Positions 1 through 6,356 of a stretch of 6,470 nucleotides of DNA are shown here, piece after piece. Numbering within the stretch: position 1 is the first letter of the stretch; each line of letters opens with the position of its first letter. A model generated the notes under the pieces. That model ran no database searches. It saw only the letters and a list, made by a program, of their open reading frames with translations, and was not told the DNA's origin. This stretch comes from Bacteroidota bacterium (GTDB lineage: Bacteria; Bacteroidota; Bacteroidia; Bacteroidales; SZUA-534): the NCBI GenBank assembly GCA_020047835.1, contig JAIFNJ010000208.1, positions 1 through 6,470 of the forward strand, written 5' to 3'. The translations under genes were made by a program, and so were the position numbers.

Positions 1-356
1 AAAAATACATCAAGCTTCAACCGCAGCTCTTCCATGCTATATGGTTTAGTCAGGTAATCGTCACCACCAAGAGTCAGACCCATAATTCTATCATCAATTC
101 CTGAACGGGCTGACAGAAATAATATGGGAATTTCCTGGTTAATGGCCCGTATCTGTTTCACCAATTCAAAGCCATCCATTTTCGGAAGCATCACATCAAT
201 AAGGCATATATCAAATTTATAGGAAGTAAACTGCTGCAAAGCCAACAAACCATTTTCGAAATGAATTACTTTAAAACCCATCTGTTCCAAATTGTCTTTT
301 GTAAGAAACGATAACGTTTTATCGTCTTCCACATATAGTATGGTTTTCTGTATCAT
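1..356 (-). CDS. Response regulator receiver domain, OmpR/RprY-like (partial, C-terminus outside window)
   Basis: Cytoplasmic response regulator that should accept phosphate from the kinase encoded just upstream. The 118 visible codons form a complete receiver domain. It has the acidic pocket E10-D11-D12, the phospho-acceptor D54 in LIDVMLPKMDG, the switch Ser82 in LFLSAR, and K104-P105 in DDYLTKPY. The start is the ATG at 354-356, which lies 9 bp after the kinase stop codon, so the two genes are almost certainly co-transcribed. No Shine-Dalgarno sequence precedes it, as is usual in Bacteroidetes. The spacing and the end of the receiver domain (GGDDYLTKPYSMEELRLKL) fit the OmpR/PhoB class, and orphan-free pairs like this in the phylum are commonly RprX/RprY-like. 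The DNA-binding winged helix itself is outside the window, so the output domain is inferred, not seen. Confidence 0.93.
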   Translation of the reverse strand, partial: MIQKTILYVEDDKTLSFLTKDNLEQMGFKVIHFENGLLALQQFTSYKFDICLIDVMLPKMDGFELVKQIRAINQEIPILFLSARSGIDDRIMGLTLGGDDYLTKPYSMEELRLKLDVF

Positions 357-365
357 TTATGGGAA

Positions 366-1649
366 CTATTCTTTGGTTGGGATTTTCAAAACAAATTTTA
401 CTCCTATTGGCAACTTATTTTCACAACTAATTTTCCATTTGTGAGCATCGCAAACTTGCTTTACATAGTATAATCCAAGTCCAAAACCTTTTACATCATG
501 AATATTTCCTGTTGGAACCCTGAAAAATTTATTAAACACCTTTTTTTGGAATTTCTCAGGAATGCCGATGCCGTTATCGGAATAAGAAAGAATCAAGTAA
601 TTTCCTATGTTTTTGGTTTCAATATTAATTTGAACTGGCAAAGTGGCATTGTATTTAATGGCATTGTCGGTTAAATTAAATAAAATATTGGTTAGGTGCA
701 ATTTATCGGCTTTTATTATGAATTTTTCAGCTAACAACTTTGAGGTAAATTCCACTTCAATTGGTTGACTTTTTAGAAGCCCTTCAGCAAATACCTCGTC
801 AATCAATTGATGCAGATCAATCCGCTGAGGATTCATGAGCGCTTGATCTTTTTCAATTCTTGCTGCCCTAAGCACATTTTCCACCAGCAGGTTCAATCTG
901 GAGTTTTCCTGTTTAATTAACCGGGCATAATTGGTGAATCGGGCAGGTAGGCTTTCACTCTCGAAGCCAAGCAATACATCGCTGGCAATTTGTATCGATG
1001 ATATGGGAGTTTTAAATTCATGAGTCATGTTATTGATGAAGTCCTTTTGTAATTCAGCCAGCTGTTTTTGCTTGAAAAATGAGAAAATAGTAAAGGTGAA
1101 AAACAATAATACTAAGAAGACAATACAAGAAAGGACCAACCAGAGAATCATTTTTTGGAAGAGATAGGAATTCCTACCAGAAATATTGATGCAAAAGAAA
1201 TAAACAATATCCTTTTGATTTGCATTTATACAGAAACTAGGATTCAACGGTTCATCTATTATATCACCAGAATCCGAAAAACGTCCTAAATAAACCATTT
1301 TATTCAAATTGCAGTCATAAATTGCAATTTCATGTTCAATGTTCAGGTCAACTTTATTGAAATTAGTATGTACCAAATACTCCAGATTTCCCTGATTGTA
1401 TTCACAACCAACATCAACTAAATAGCAGGTTTCGCTCAATTTCTGTACTGGGTTCAAATCATTAGGAAGGCAATCGTGTAATACGTTAATCTCAGCAGAA
1501 ACCTTTTTTAAGGCTAACCAAATATTCTCATCCAGCCTTTCCTGCTGCATGTTCCAGGTTGTAAAAAGCCAATAAACCTGAATACTAACAATACCAATTA
1601 AAGCAATTACTCCAATTATAATAGTATGCCGAATCTGTTTTACTCTCAT
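366..1649 (-). CDS. Membrane sensor histidine kinase (RprX-like, HisKA + HATPase_c)
   Basis: Inner-membrane sensor kinase of 427 residues that autophosphorylates on His and passes phosphate to the adjacent regulator. Order of parts: cytoplasmic N-terminus, TM1 about residues 8-31, an extracytoplasmic sensor region about 32-165, TM2 about 167-191, then a short linker directly into the dimerisation domain with no clear HAMP or PAS. The H-box is MTHEFKTP with the phospho-acceptor H210. The ATPase domain shows the N-box (ILFNLTDNAIKYN, residues 322-334), G1 (DNGIGIP, 358-364), F-box (FNKFF, 372-376) and G2 (KGFGLGL, 387-393). All catalytic elements look intact. The sensor region carries six cysteines (60, 75, 82, 113, 140, 153), which is many for about 130 residues; the ligand is unknown. 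The ATG at 1647-1649 is chosen because it opens a typical short basic N-terminus before TM1. Confidence 0.95.
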   Translation of the reverse strand: MRVKQIRHTIIIGVIALIGIVSIQVYWLFTTWNMQQERLDENIWLALKKVSAEINVLHDCLPNDLNPVQKLSETCYLVDVGCEYNQGNLEYLVHTNFNKVDLNIEHEIAIYDCNLNKMVYLGRFSDSGDIIDEPLNPSFCINANQKDIVYFFCINISGRNSYLFQKMILWLVLSCIVFLVLLFFTFTIFSFFKQKQLAELQKDFINNMTHEFKTPISSIQIASDVLLGFESESLPARFTNYARLIKQENSRLNLLVENVLRAARIEKDQALMNPQRIDLHQLIDEVFAEGLLKSQPIEVEFTSKLLAEKFIIKADKLHLTNILFNLTDNAIKYNATLPVQINIETKNIGNYLILSYSDNGIGIPEKFQKKVFNKFFRVPTGNIHDVKGFGLGLYYVKQVCDAHKWKISCENKLPIGVKFVLKIPTKE

Positions 1650-1680
1650 AAGGCTAAAATACGAATTCTGCTTAAGGTAT

Positions 1681-1705
1681 CTAACTCTCTTAACGCTTCA
1701 TTAAC
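1681..1705. promoter_or_regulatory. Candidate OmpR-type direct-repeat operator upstream of the kinase gene
   Basis: On the plus strand TTAAC occurs at 1690-1694 and again at 1701-1705, exactly 11 bp apart (one helical turn), with a related CTAAC at 1681-1685. The set lies 32-56 bp upstream of the kinase start codon. OmpR/PhoB-class regulators generally bind tandem half-sites with about this period, so autoregulation by the response regulator encoded here is a reasonable inference. No clear TAnnTTTG promoter was found; TACCTTAA on the minus strand at 1672-1679 is only a weak -7 candidate. Confidence 0.3.
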
Positions 1706-1757
1706 AAAAAATGTAGCGCTAATTTGGTGATCTTGTAACTTGGATTCACATTTCCCC

Positions 1758-3197
1758 CTACTCAACAAAAAAATCGTCTTTAAAATTTACCAGATACAAT
1801 CGTTCTAATGGTCGGGTAAAAGCTGTGTACAACCATCGTAAATATTCGGTAGTTAACATTTCTTCGGTGAACCATCCTTGATCTAAAAACACAGCTTTCC
1901 ATTGACCTCCTTGTGCCTTGTGGCAGGTCACTGCATAGCTAAACTTTATTTGTAACGCATTAAAATATGGGTTTTCTTTTACTTTTTTTATTTTTTCTTT
2001 CTTGGTAGTCAACTCGGCATAATCCTCCAAAACGGAGTAAAATAACCGCTGATTTTCATCACTGGAAAGTGATGCCGTTTCAGATATTAAGGTATCAACC
2101 ATCACCTGTGCATCAATTTCCAAATTATCATAATCAAAAAACCGAAGTGAAACATCAGCAAACCGAAACCCATATAATTCTTTATACTTTCCAACTCTGG
2201 TAACTTCGGCAATGTCACCATTGGCAATAAATTCAGTCTTCTCCAAATCGTCTGCCTTCAACCAATAGTAATTATTTTTCACCACCATCAAATAGTCGCC
2301 TACTGAAAGTTCTTCTTCTCTCCAAAGAATTGATTTCCGAATTCCTTCATTAAAACGATTGGCTCTTTTATTTGAACGACATATAACAATGGTTTGATCC
2401 AACCCAAATTTTTGATAGCAATTATCCAATTCTTCAATTAAATCGCCACCGGTAATTCTTCGGATATCCGGAAAACCTAACATCTTTAGTTCAGGATAAC
2501 CTGAACTATTGGCAGTGATTATGTTTCGAATTAATGTAGCATTGTACAAAATACCGGAATCTTTTGATTGCCTGACAACTTGTTTCAGCTCAAAATCAGT
2601 AACAACAAATCCCATTTGGTCAATTGTGGCAGATTCCAGCGCCGGACTTACTGATAAACCAACCGGCGGCAATTGGGCAGTGTCTCCCACCAGAATTAAC
2701 TTACAATCGGAACCACTATATACATACTCTAATAAATCATCAAGTACTTTTCCAGAACCAAAAACAGAATTTTCGCGCGATTCATTTGATATCATCGATG
2801 ACTCATCTACTATAAATAATGTTTTTCGATGTAGATTTTTATCCAGCTTAAATTCTGAAAATCCATCTTTTTGAGATTTCTGTCGATATATTTTTTTATG
2901 TATAGTTGACGCCCCTTTGCCTGAATAACTTGACAATACTTTAGCTGCCCTTCCTGTTGGGGCTAATAATACCGATTTTAATTGCATATCAGGTAAGCTT
3001 TTAACCAAAGCACTTACTACCGATGTTTTGCCTGTTCCTGCATATCCTTTCACTATAAAAACTTTATCATGAGCGGCTTTCAAATCAGAATAATCCCAAA
3101 TAAAATCAGCCAATTGATCAAATAGCAATTGTTGATCCGTCGTCGGTTCGTATCCCAAATTTTTTTTAAGTAAATCAGATATATGATTTTTTATCAT
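1758..3197 (-). CDS. RecD/Pif1-like superfamily 1 DNA helicase (AAA ATPase)
   Basis: ATP-dependent DNA helicase of 479 residues, of the short RecD-like type common in Bacteroidetes and likely to act in DNA repair or recombination; no RecB or RecC partner is nearby. Motifs in order: Walker A GYAGTGKTS (51-59), Ia LLAPTGRAAKVLS (77-89), Walker B/II LFIVDESSM (127-135), III LVGDTAQLPPVG (169-180), IV VVRQS (207-211), V TCHKAQGGQW (424-433), VI LYTAFTRPLERLYLV (456-470). No nuclease domain is seen. The ATG at 3195-3197 is chosen. The frame extends 21 codons further to a TTG at 3258-3260, but that codon lies inside a likely -7 promoter box, and the extra residues are not of helicase type. The terminal TAG lies 108 bp before the kinase start. 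The gene is divergent from the pseudopilin-like gene. Confidence 0.93.
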   Translation of the reverse strand: MIKNHISDLLKKNLGYEPTTDQQLLFDQLADFIWDYSDLKAAHDKVFIVKGYAGTGKTSVVSALVKSLPDMQLKSVLLAPTGRAAKVLSSYSGKGASTIHKKIYRQKSQKDGFSEFKLDKNLHRKTLFIVDESSMISNESRENSVFGSGKVLDDLLEYVYSGSDCKLILVGDTAQLPPVGLSVSPALESATIDQMGFVVTDFELKQVVRQSKDSGILYNATLIRNIITANSSGYPELKMLGFPDIRRITGGDLIEELDNCYQKFGLDQTIVICRSNKRANRFNEGIRKSILWREEELSVGDYLMVVKNNYYWLKADDLEKTEFIANGDIAEVTRVGKYKELYGFRFADVSLRFFDYDNLEIDAQVMVDTLISETASLSSDENQRLFYSVLEDYAELTTKKEKIKKVKENPYFNALQIKFSYAVTCHKAQGGQWKAVFLDQGWFTEEMLTTEYLRWLYTAFTRPLERLYLVNFKDDFFVE

Positions 3198-3212
3198 TTT
3201 ATTAGGAAAAAT

Positions 3213-3228
3213 GCAATTCCGGAATTGC
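3213..3228. repeat. 16-bp perfect palindrome in the helicase leader
   Basis: GCAATTCCGGAATTGC is an uninterrupted self-complementary sequence. It ends 16 bp upstream of the preferred helicase ATG and lies downstream of the candidate promoter box, so it would be transcribed in the 5' leader. It could be a binding site for a dimeric regulator or an RNA hairpin near the ribosome binding region. No regulator is known to me for it. Confidence 0.75.
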
Positions 3229-3257
3229 TTAACTAAAAATATTTTTAAATTTGCATC

Positions 3258-3265
3258 CAAACTTA
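3258..3265 (-). promoter_or_regulatory. Candidate Bacteroidetes -7 promoter box for the helicase gene
   Basis: Read on the minus strand this is TAAGTTTG, an exact match to the TAnnTTTG -7 consensus of the Bacteroidetes primary sigma factor. The expected -33 TTTG element is not clear about 20 bp upstream (only an ACTTC), so support is partial. Transcription would begin near 3251-3254, giving a leader of roughly 55 nt to the ATG at 3197. The alternative TTG start overlaps the box itself and would not be in the transcript, which settles the start choice if this promoter is real. Confidence 0.4.
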
Positions 3266-3399
3266 TTAAAAATTGTTTTGAAGTTTTTATGGAATTTTAA
3301 TTTAAATAGATCAATACCAAGTATTTCAAATTAAAAACAATAGTTCCAAAGTAAATTAGTCATTCAGTAGTTTAATAAACTTAACTAAAATAAAATATA

Positions 3400-4014
3400 A
3401 TGAAAACTGTTATTCAGATTGTTCTAGGGATTTTGATTGTAGTATTATCCTATTTATTGGTTGAAAGTATTGCTAAACCCATTCGGTTTAAAAAGGAACA
3501 AACATATAGATATGATGTAGTTATTCAGAATTTGAAAGATATTCGTACAGCTGAATTAGCCTATAAAGATGTATATGGCAGATTTACGGGTAGCTTTGAT
3601 ACCTTAATCAATTTCGTAAAATTCGATTCTTTGGTTATCATTAAAAAGATTGGTGAAATTGATGAAGACTTTCTTGGTAAAATTACAGAGAAAGAAGCTA
3701 TTGCAAAAGGGATGATTAAACGGGATACCATAAGGGTAAATGTTTTAGATTCAATTTTTGTTGAAAAATATCCAATTGATTCCTTGCGCTACATTCCATT
3801 TTCAAAAGGAAAGCAATTTAATTTAGCTGCAGGTGAGGTTACTACTGGTTCCAAATTAAAAGTAAAAGTTTTTGAAGCGAAAGCTCCCAGCAAATATATT
3901 TTAGAGGGAATGGATAAACAAATGATTATTAACCTTAATGATGGGTTAGAATATCCTGGATTAAAAGTTGGTTCACTTATTGAAGCCAATAATGCAGCCG
4001 GTAATTGGGAATAA
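3400..4014 (+). CDS. Small membrane-anchored protein with pseudopilin-like architecture, function unknown
   Basis: Protein of 204 residues that I do not recognise as a named family, though proteins of this kind accompany DUF3822 in Bacteroidetes. One N-terminal hydrophobic helix (about residues 4-22) follows a very short N-terminus and should anchor a mostly extracytoplasmic body. Just after it comes a polar helix with IRTAELAYKDVYGRFTGSF (48-66). This recalls the segment of type II/IV pseudopilins in which a helix carrying A-E-x-A-Y leads to a G-R-[YF]-T turn. The rest is Lys/Asp/Ile-rich with probable beta strands. There is no prepilin-peptidase signature (no GFTLIE-like motif), so it is not a canonical pilin. 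The start is the ATG at 3400-3402 after an A/T-rich leader without Shine-Dalgarno. The next gene starts at or just after its stop codon, suggesting an operon. Confidence 0.85.
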   Translation: MKTVIQIVLGILIVVLSYLLVESIAKPIRFKKEQTYRYDVVIQNLKDIRTAELAYKDVYGRFTGSFDTLINFVKFDSLVIIKKIGEIDEDFLGKITEKEAIAKGMIKRDTIRVNVLDSIFVEKYPIDSLRYIPFSKGKQFNLAAGEVTTGSKLKVKVFEAKAPSKYILEGMDKQMIINLNDGLEYPGLKVGSLIEANNAAGNWE

Positions 4015-4031
4015 TATTAAAAAACAAAATC

Positions 4032-4889
4032 TTGATCGACAACATTAGTTTCATAGATAAGTCATTCGATTTAAAAAATATTTCAAATTATCATTTATCC
4101 CTTCAGGTGTACCTGAAGGGATTTTCATTTTGTATTCTCGACCGTGAAAGAAATAAATATATTGCTTTTGGGAATAATCAATATTCAAAAATTAACTCAT
4201 TTAAGATCCTTGCATCTGAAATTGAGAACCTAATTAACGATAATAAATGGTTAAAACTCCCCTATCAGCACGTAAAACTGATTTTTGTAACTCCTCGATA
4301 TACCTTCATCCCTTCCCCTCTCTATAATCAAGTGGAAGAAAGAAAACTATTTGACTTTAATCACAAATTAGGACTTCATGAAGTGATGAGCCGTAATTTT
4401 ATTTATGGTAATTCATCCTATGTTGTATATTCTATCCCCGAAAACATAAAATCCGTTTTTGAAAACTATTATCCTTCCATCCGACTGTATCATCAATCAT
4501 GTCCTATGATTGAAGAAATTCTACTTAAAAATAAACTTACAAATACAAACGTTCAAGCCTATTTAAATTGTTATCCTGATTTTATCGACTTTGCCATTTT
4601 AGATAAAACAACACTTAAAATATTTAATTCATTTGCTATTCAATCAATTACCGACTTTCAATATTTTATTCTCAATTCGTTTGACCAACTCCAGCTATCA
4701 CCGCTAAATGTTCCACTAAGTATTTCAGGGTTAATTAAAAAAGACGATGCTAAAATTGAGGTACTAAAAAAGTTTATAAAGCAAATTGATTACTTAAATA
4801 AACCATCTCACTTTGAATATAGTTATGGATTTCAGGATATTCCTGACCATTATTTTACTAATATGATAAACTTATACCAATGCGGATAA
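4032..4889 (+). CDS. DUF3822 family protein
   Basis: Probable cytoplasmic protein of about 285 residues, recognised as DUF3822 from the N-terminal pattern SFDLKNISNYHLSLQVYLKG followed by FSFCILDRERNKYIAF, and from its place directly before rsmD, a pairing common in Bacteroidetes. Function is unknown. The alternation of strands (YHLSLQV, FSFCILD, KYIAF; later DFIDFAILD, TLKIFNSFAI) suggests an actin/ASKHA-like fold as in PilM or GspL; that is my inference. No ATG occurs in frame before codon 128 of the longest frame (4386), far inside the conserved domain, so a non-ATG start is required. TTG at 4032 gives an N-terminus of family-like length. TTG at 4005 (294 residues, overlapping the upstream stop) is the alternative. 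A terminator-like inverted repeat lies inside the gene at 4097-4122. The end overlaps rsmD by 10 bp. Confidence 0.85.
   Translation: MIDNISFIDKSFDLKNISNYHLSLQVYLKGFSFCILDRERNKYIAFGNNQYSKINSFKILASEIENLINDNKWLKLPYQHVKLIFVTPRYTFIPSPLYNQVEERKLFDFNHKLGLHEVMSRNFIYGNSSYVVYSIPENIKSVFENYYPSIRLYHQSCPMIEEILLKNKLTNTNVQAYLNCYPDFIDFAILDKTTLKIFNSFAIQSITDFQYFILNSFDQLQLSPLNVPLSISGLIKKDDAKIEVLKKFIKQIDYLNKPSHFEYSYGFQDIPDHYFTNMINLYQCG
4097..4122 (+). repeat. Terminator-like inverted repeat inside the DUF3822 coding region
   Basis: ATCCCTTCAGGT (4097-4108) and ACCTGAAGGGAT (4111-4122) are perfect 12-bp inverted arms around GT. As RNA they could form a stem of about 10-11 bp with a small loop, followed by U residues up to 4125 and then CAUUUUG. 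This resembles an intrinsic terminator with a short U tract. It lies 83 bp after the stop of the pseudopilin-like gene, yet it encodes conserved residues of DUF3822 (LSLQVYLKG). It may therefore attenuate read-through into DUF3822 and rsmD, or be a coding coincidence. Confidence 0.6.
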
Positions 4890-5368
4890 TCAGTGGCAAA
4901 TTCAAAAAGAAGATGTTTTTTCCTCCTAAAAACTTTACAGCACGCCCAACTACCGATATGGCTAAAGAAAGCCTTTTCAATATAATTGAAAACCTTTACG
5001 ATATTGATTCCGTTGAAGTGCTTGATTTATTTGGTGGAACAGGGAGCATCAGTTTAGAATTTGCATCGCGCGAATGCCCTTCGGTTACATGTGTAGAGCT
5101 TAATTTTCATCATTATGCTTTTATTAAAAAAACGGTTGATGAATTAAAAATAGGAAACGCGGTCATGGGGTTCTCCATTCCGAGCGCAGCGCGCAGCTCG
5201 GCCATTTTGGTGGGCATCAAGGGCATGGATTTATTAACCGAAAATGGACTGTTTATTTTGGAACATTCCAAAGGGAACCATTTTGATGAACATCCTTATT
5301 TTCGTAACAAAAAAAACTATGGCAGTGTTAATTTCAGTTTTTTTGCTAAACCCGCTCCAGCAGTCTAA
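4880..5368 (+). CDS. rsmD: 16S rRNA (guanine966-N2)-methyltransferase RsmD with replaced catalytic core, probably inactive
   Basis: RsmD uses S-adenosylmethionine to make m2G966 in helix 31 of 16S rRNA during 30S assembly. Family features seen: the N-terminal MRIISGKFK, ARPTTDMAKESLFNII (21-36), the SAM-binding motif VLDLFGGTGSIS (47-58), the acidic residue E73 at the end of the next strand, and the C-terminal GLFILEHSK (123-131) and NYGSVNFSFF (146-155). The (N/D)PPY catalytic motif and the strand before it are absent. Residues 94-116 instead are AVMGFSIP... through IKGM, encoded by GC-rich DNA unlike both flanks. The protein is 162 residues, about 20 shorter than I expect for the family. 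The frame stays open across the replaced part. The ATG at 4880-4882 overlaps the DUF3822 stop by 10 bp, so translation is probably coupled. Family identity is firm; activity is doubtful unless the anomaly is an assembly error. Confidence 0.88.
   Translation: MRIISGKFKKKMFFPPKNFTARPTTDMAKESLFNIIENLYDIDSVEVLDLFGGTGSISLEFASRECPSVTCVELNFHHYAFIKKTVDELKIGNAVMGFSIPSAARSSAILVGIKGMDLLTENGLFILEHSKGNHFDEHPYFRNKKNYGSVNFSFFAKPAPAV
5159..5226. other. GC-rich foreign-looking segment inside rsmD
   Basis: Bases 5161-5220 contain 37 G/C of 60 by hand count, whereas 5101-5150 just before contain 9 of 50, and the DNA after 5227 returns to AT-rich. Both edges coincide with loss and recovery of RsmD-like protein sequence. 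Inside is a GC-rich inverted repeat, CCGAGC (5180-5185) and GCTCGG (5196-5201), with a 10-nt loop. No insertion-sequence ends or target duplication are visible. The edges are approximate to a few bases. Confidence 0.75.
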
Positions 5369-5402
5369 AACATTGTATTAATATTGATTATAAGTGATCA
5401 CC

Positions 5403-6356
5403 ATGAGTTTAGGCATCTATTTTTTTCCTGTATTCAAAGCCGTTTTTGTTATTTTAATGGTGGCACTTATTAGCGGTCTTTTATTTCGAAGGAACATTAT
5501 TACTCACAGCCATATTGAAGGGCTATCTCATATTGTGGTACTCATTCTTTTGCCTTGCCTTTCATTTTCCAAGATAATCCAATATTTTAAACCCGAAACA
5601 TCACCGTATTGGTGGCTATTACCCCTTATAGCCTTAGTGATGATTGGAATGGGATTATTAATTTCGGGATTGTTTTATTACAACAAAATAGCACAAAGCA
5701 AGAAATATATTGCTTTGGCGGCCTTTATGAACGCCAATTATATGGTGTTACCCATTGGACAGTTGGCATTTCCAAACCAATTCGACTCCTTTGCCACCTA
5801 TACTTTTTTATTTGTATTGGGAGTCAATCCCGCACTATGGAGCATCGGTAAATATTTGATTACCGATAAAACTTCTACCAATTTTGACCTAAAACAATTT
5901 TTCACTCCACCGTTTGTAGCCATTGTATTGGCAGTAATTTTAGTACTCGCAGGATTGCATAAATTTATACCATCAATTATTTTGGAGCCAATTGATTTTA
6001 TTGCCGATGCAGCTGTTCCTGCAGCGACCTTGGTTCTTGGTGCAACCATTGGATCCATTTCATTACGTAAATTTCCTCCAATTTCCGATATATTCAAGGT
6101 TACAGCAACCAAACTATTCATCCTCCCTTTGATTACCATTGTATTTCTAAAATACACCCAACTTTTGGCAAACAACCCGCTATTAGCTGATTTATTAGTA
6201 ATTGAAGCTGCAGTTGCACCGGCATCAAGTTTAGTAATTCAGGTAAGAAAATACGGCGGCGATTCCCAGAATATTGGATATATCATGTTCATAACCTATG
6301 TACTTTGCCTTTTTACCATCCCAGTTTGGTTTTCACTTTGGAAGTTTATTCAATAA
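5403..6356 (+). CDS. AEC (auxin efflux carrier) family transporter, Mem_trans type
   Basis: Inner-membrane secondary transporter of 317 residues, of the AEC family whose bacterial members move small organic anions such as malate or malonate; the substrate cannot be told from the sequence. About ten hydrophobic helices can be placed near 7-28, 41-57, 70-92, 103-122, 129-150, 168-186, 197-216, 232-250, 262-281 and 290-312. Family marks include LILLPCLSFSKI in helix 2, MNANYMVLPIGQ (109-120) in helix 4, the proline-broken AAVPAATLVLGA (203-214), and EAAVAPASSLV (268-278). The ATG at 5403-5405 is preferred over a GTG three codons upstream (5394), because it gives the usual very short N-terminus. 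It lies 34 bp after rsmD on the same strand, so it may be read through from that cluster, though no functional link is evident. Confidence 0.93.
   Translation: MSLGIYFFPVFKAVFVILMVALISGLLFRRNIITHSHIEGLSHIVVLILLPCLSFSKIIQYFKPETSPYWWLLPLIALVMIGMGLLISGLFYYNKIAQSKKYIALAAFMNANYMVLPIGQLAFPNQFDSFATYTFLFVLGVNPALWSIGKYLITDKTSTNFDLKQFFTPPFVAIVLAVILVLAGLHKFIPSIILEPIDFIADAAVPAATLVLGATIGSISLRKFPPISDIFKVTATKLFILPLITIVFLKYTQLLANNPLLADLLVIEAAVAPASSLVIQVRKYGGDSQNIGYIMFITYVLCLFTIPVWFSLWKFIQ

Noticed and set aside
1654..1661. TATTTTAG on the minus strand as a -7 box for the kinase gene
   Set aside because: Would place the transcript start on the kinase ATG, and no -33 element is present.
2509..2874. Plus-strand ORF of 121 codons opposite the helicase gene
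   Set aside because: Lies entirely antisense to conserved helicase motifs and shows no family features of its own.
3198..3260. 21-residue N-terminal extension of the helicase from a TTG codon
   Set aside because: The TTG overlaps the likely -7 box and the extra residues are not helicase-like.
5394..5401. GTGATCAC palindrome just before the transporter start
   Set aside because: Only 8 bp, expected by chance, and no second copy or regulator supports it.
5798..6175. Minus-strand ORF of 125 codons opposite the transporter gene
   Set aside because: Antisense shadow of a well-supported membrane protein; composition follows the other strand.
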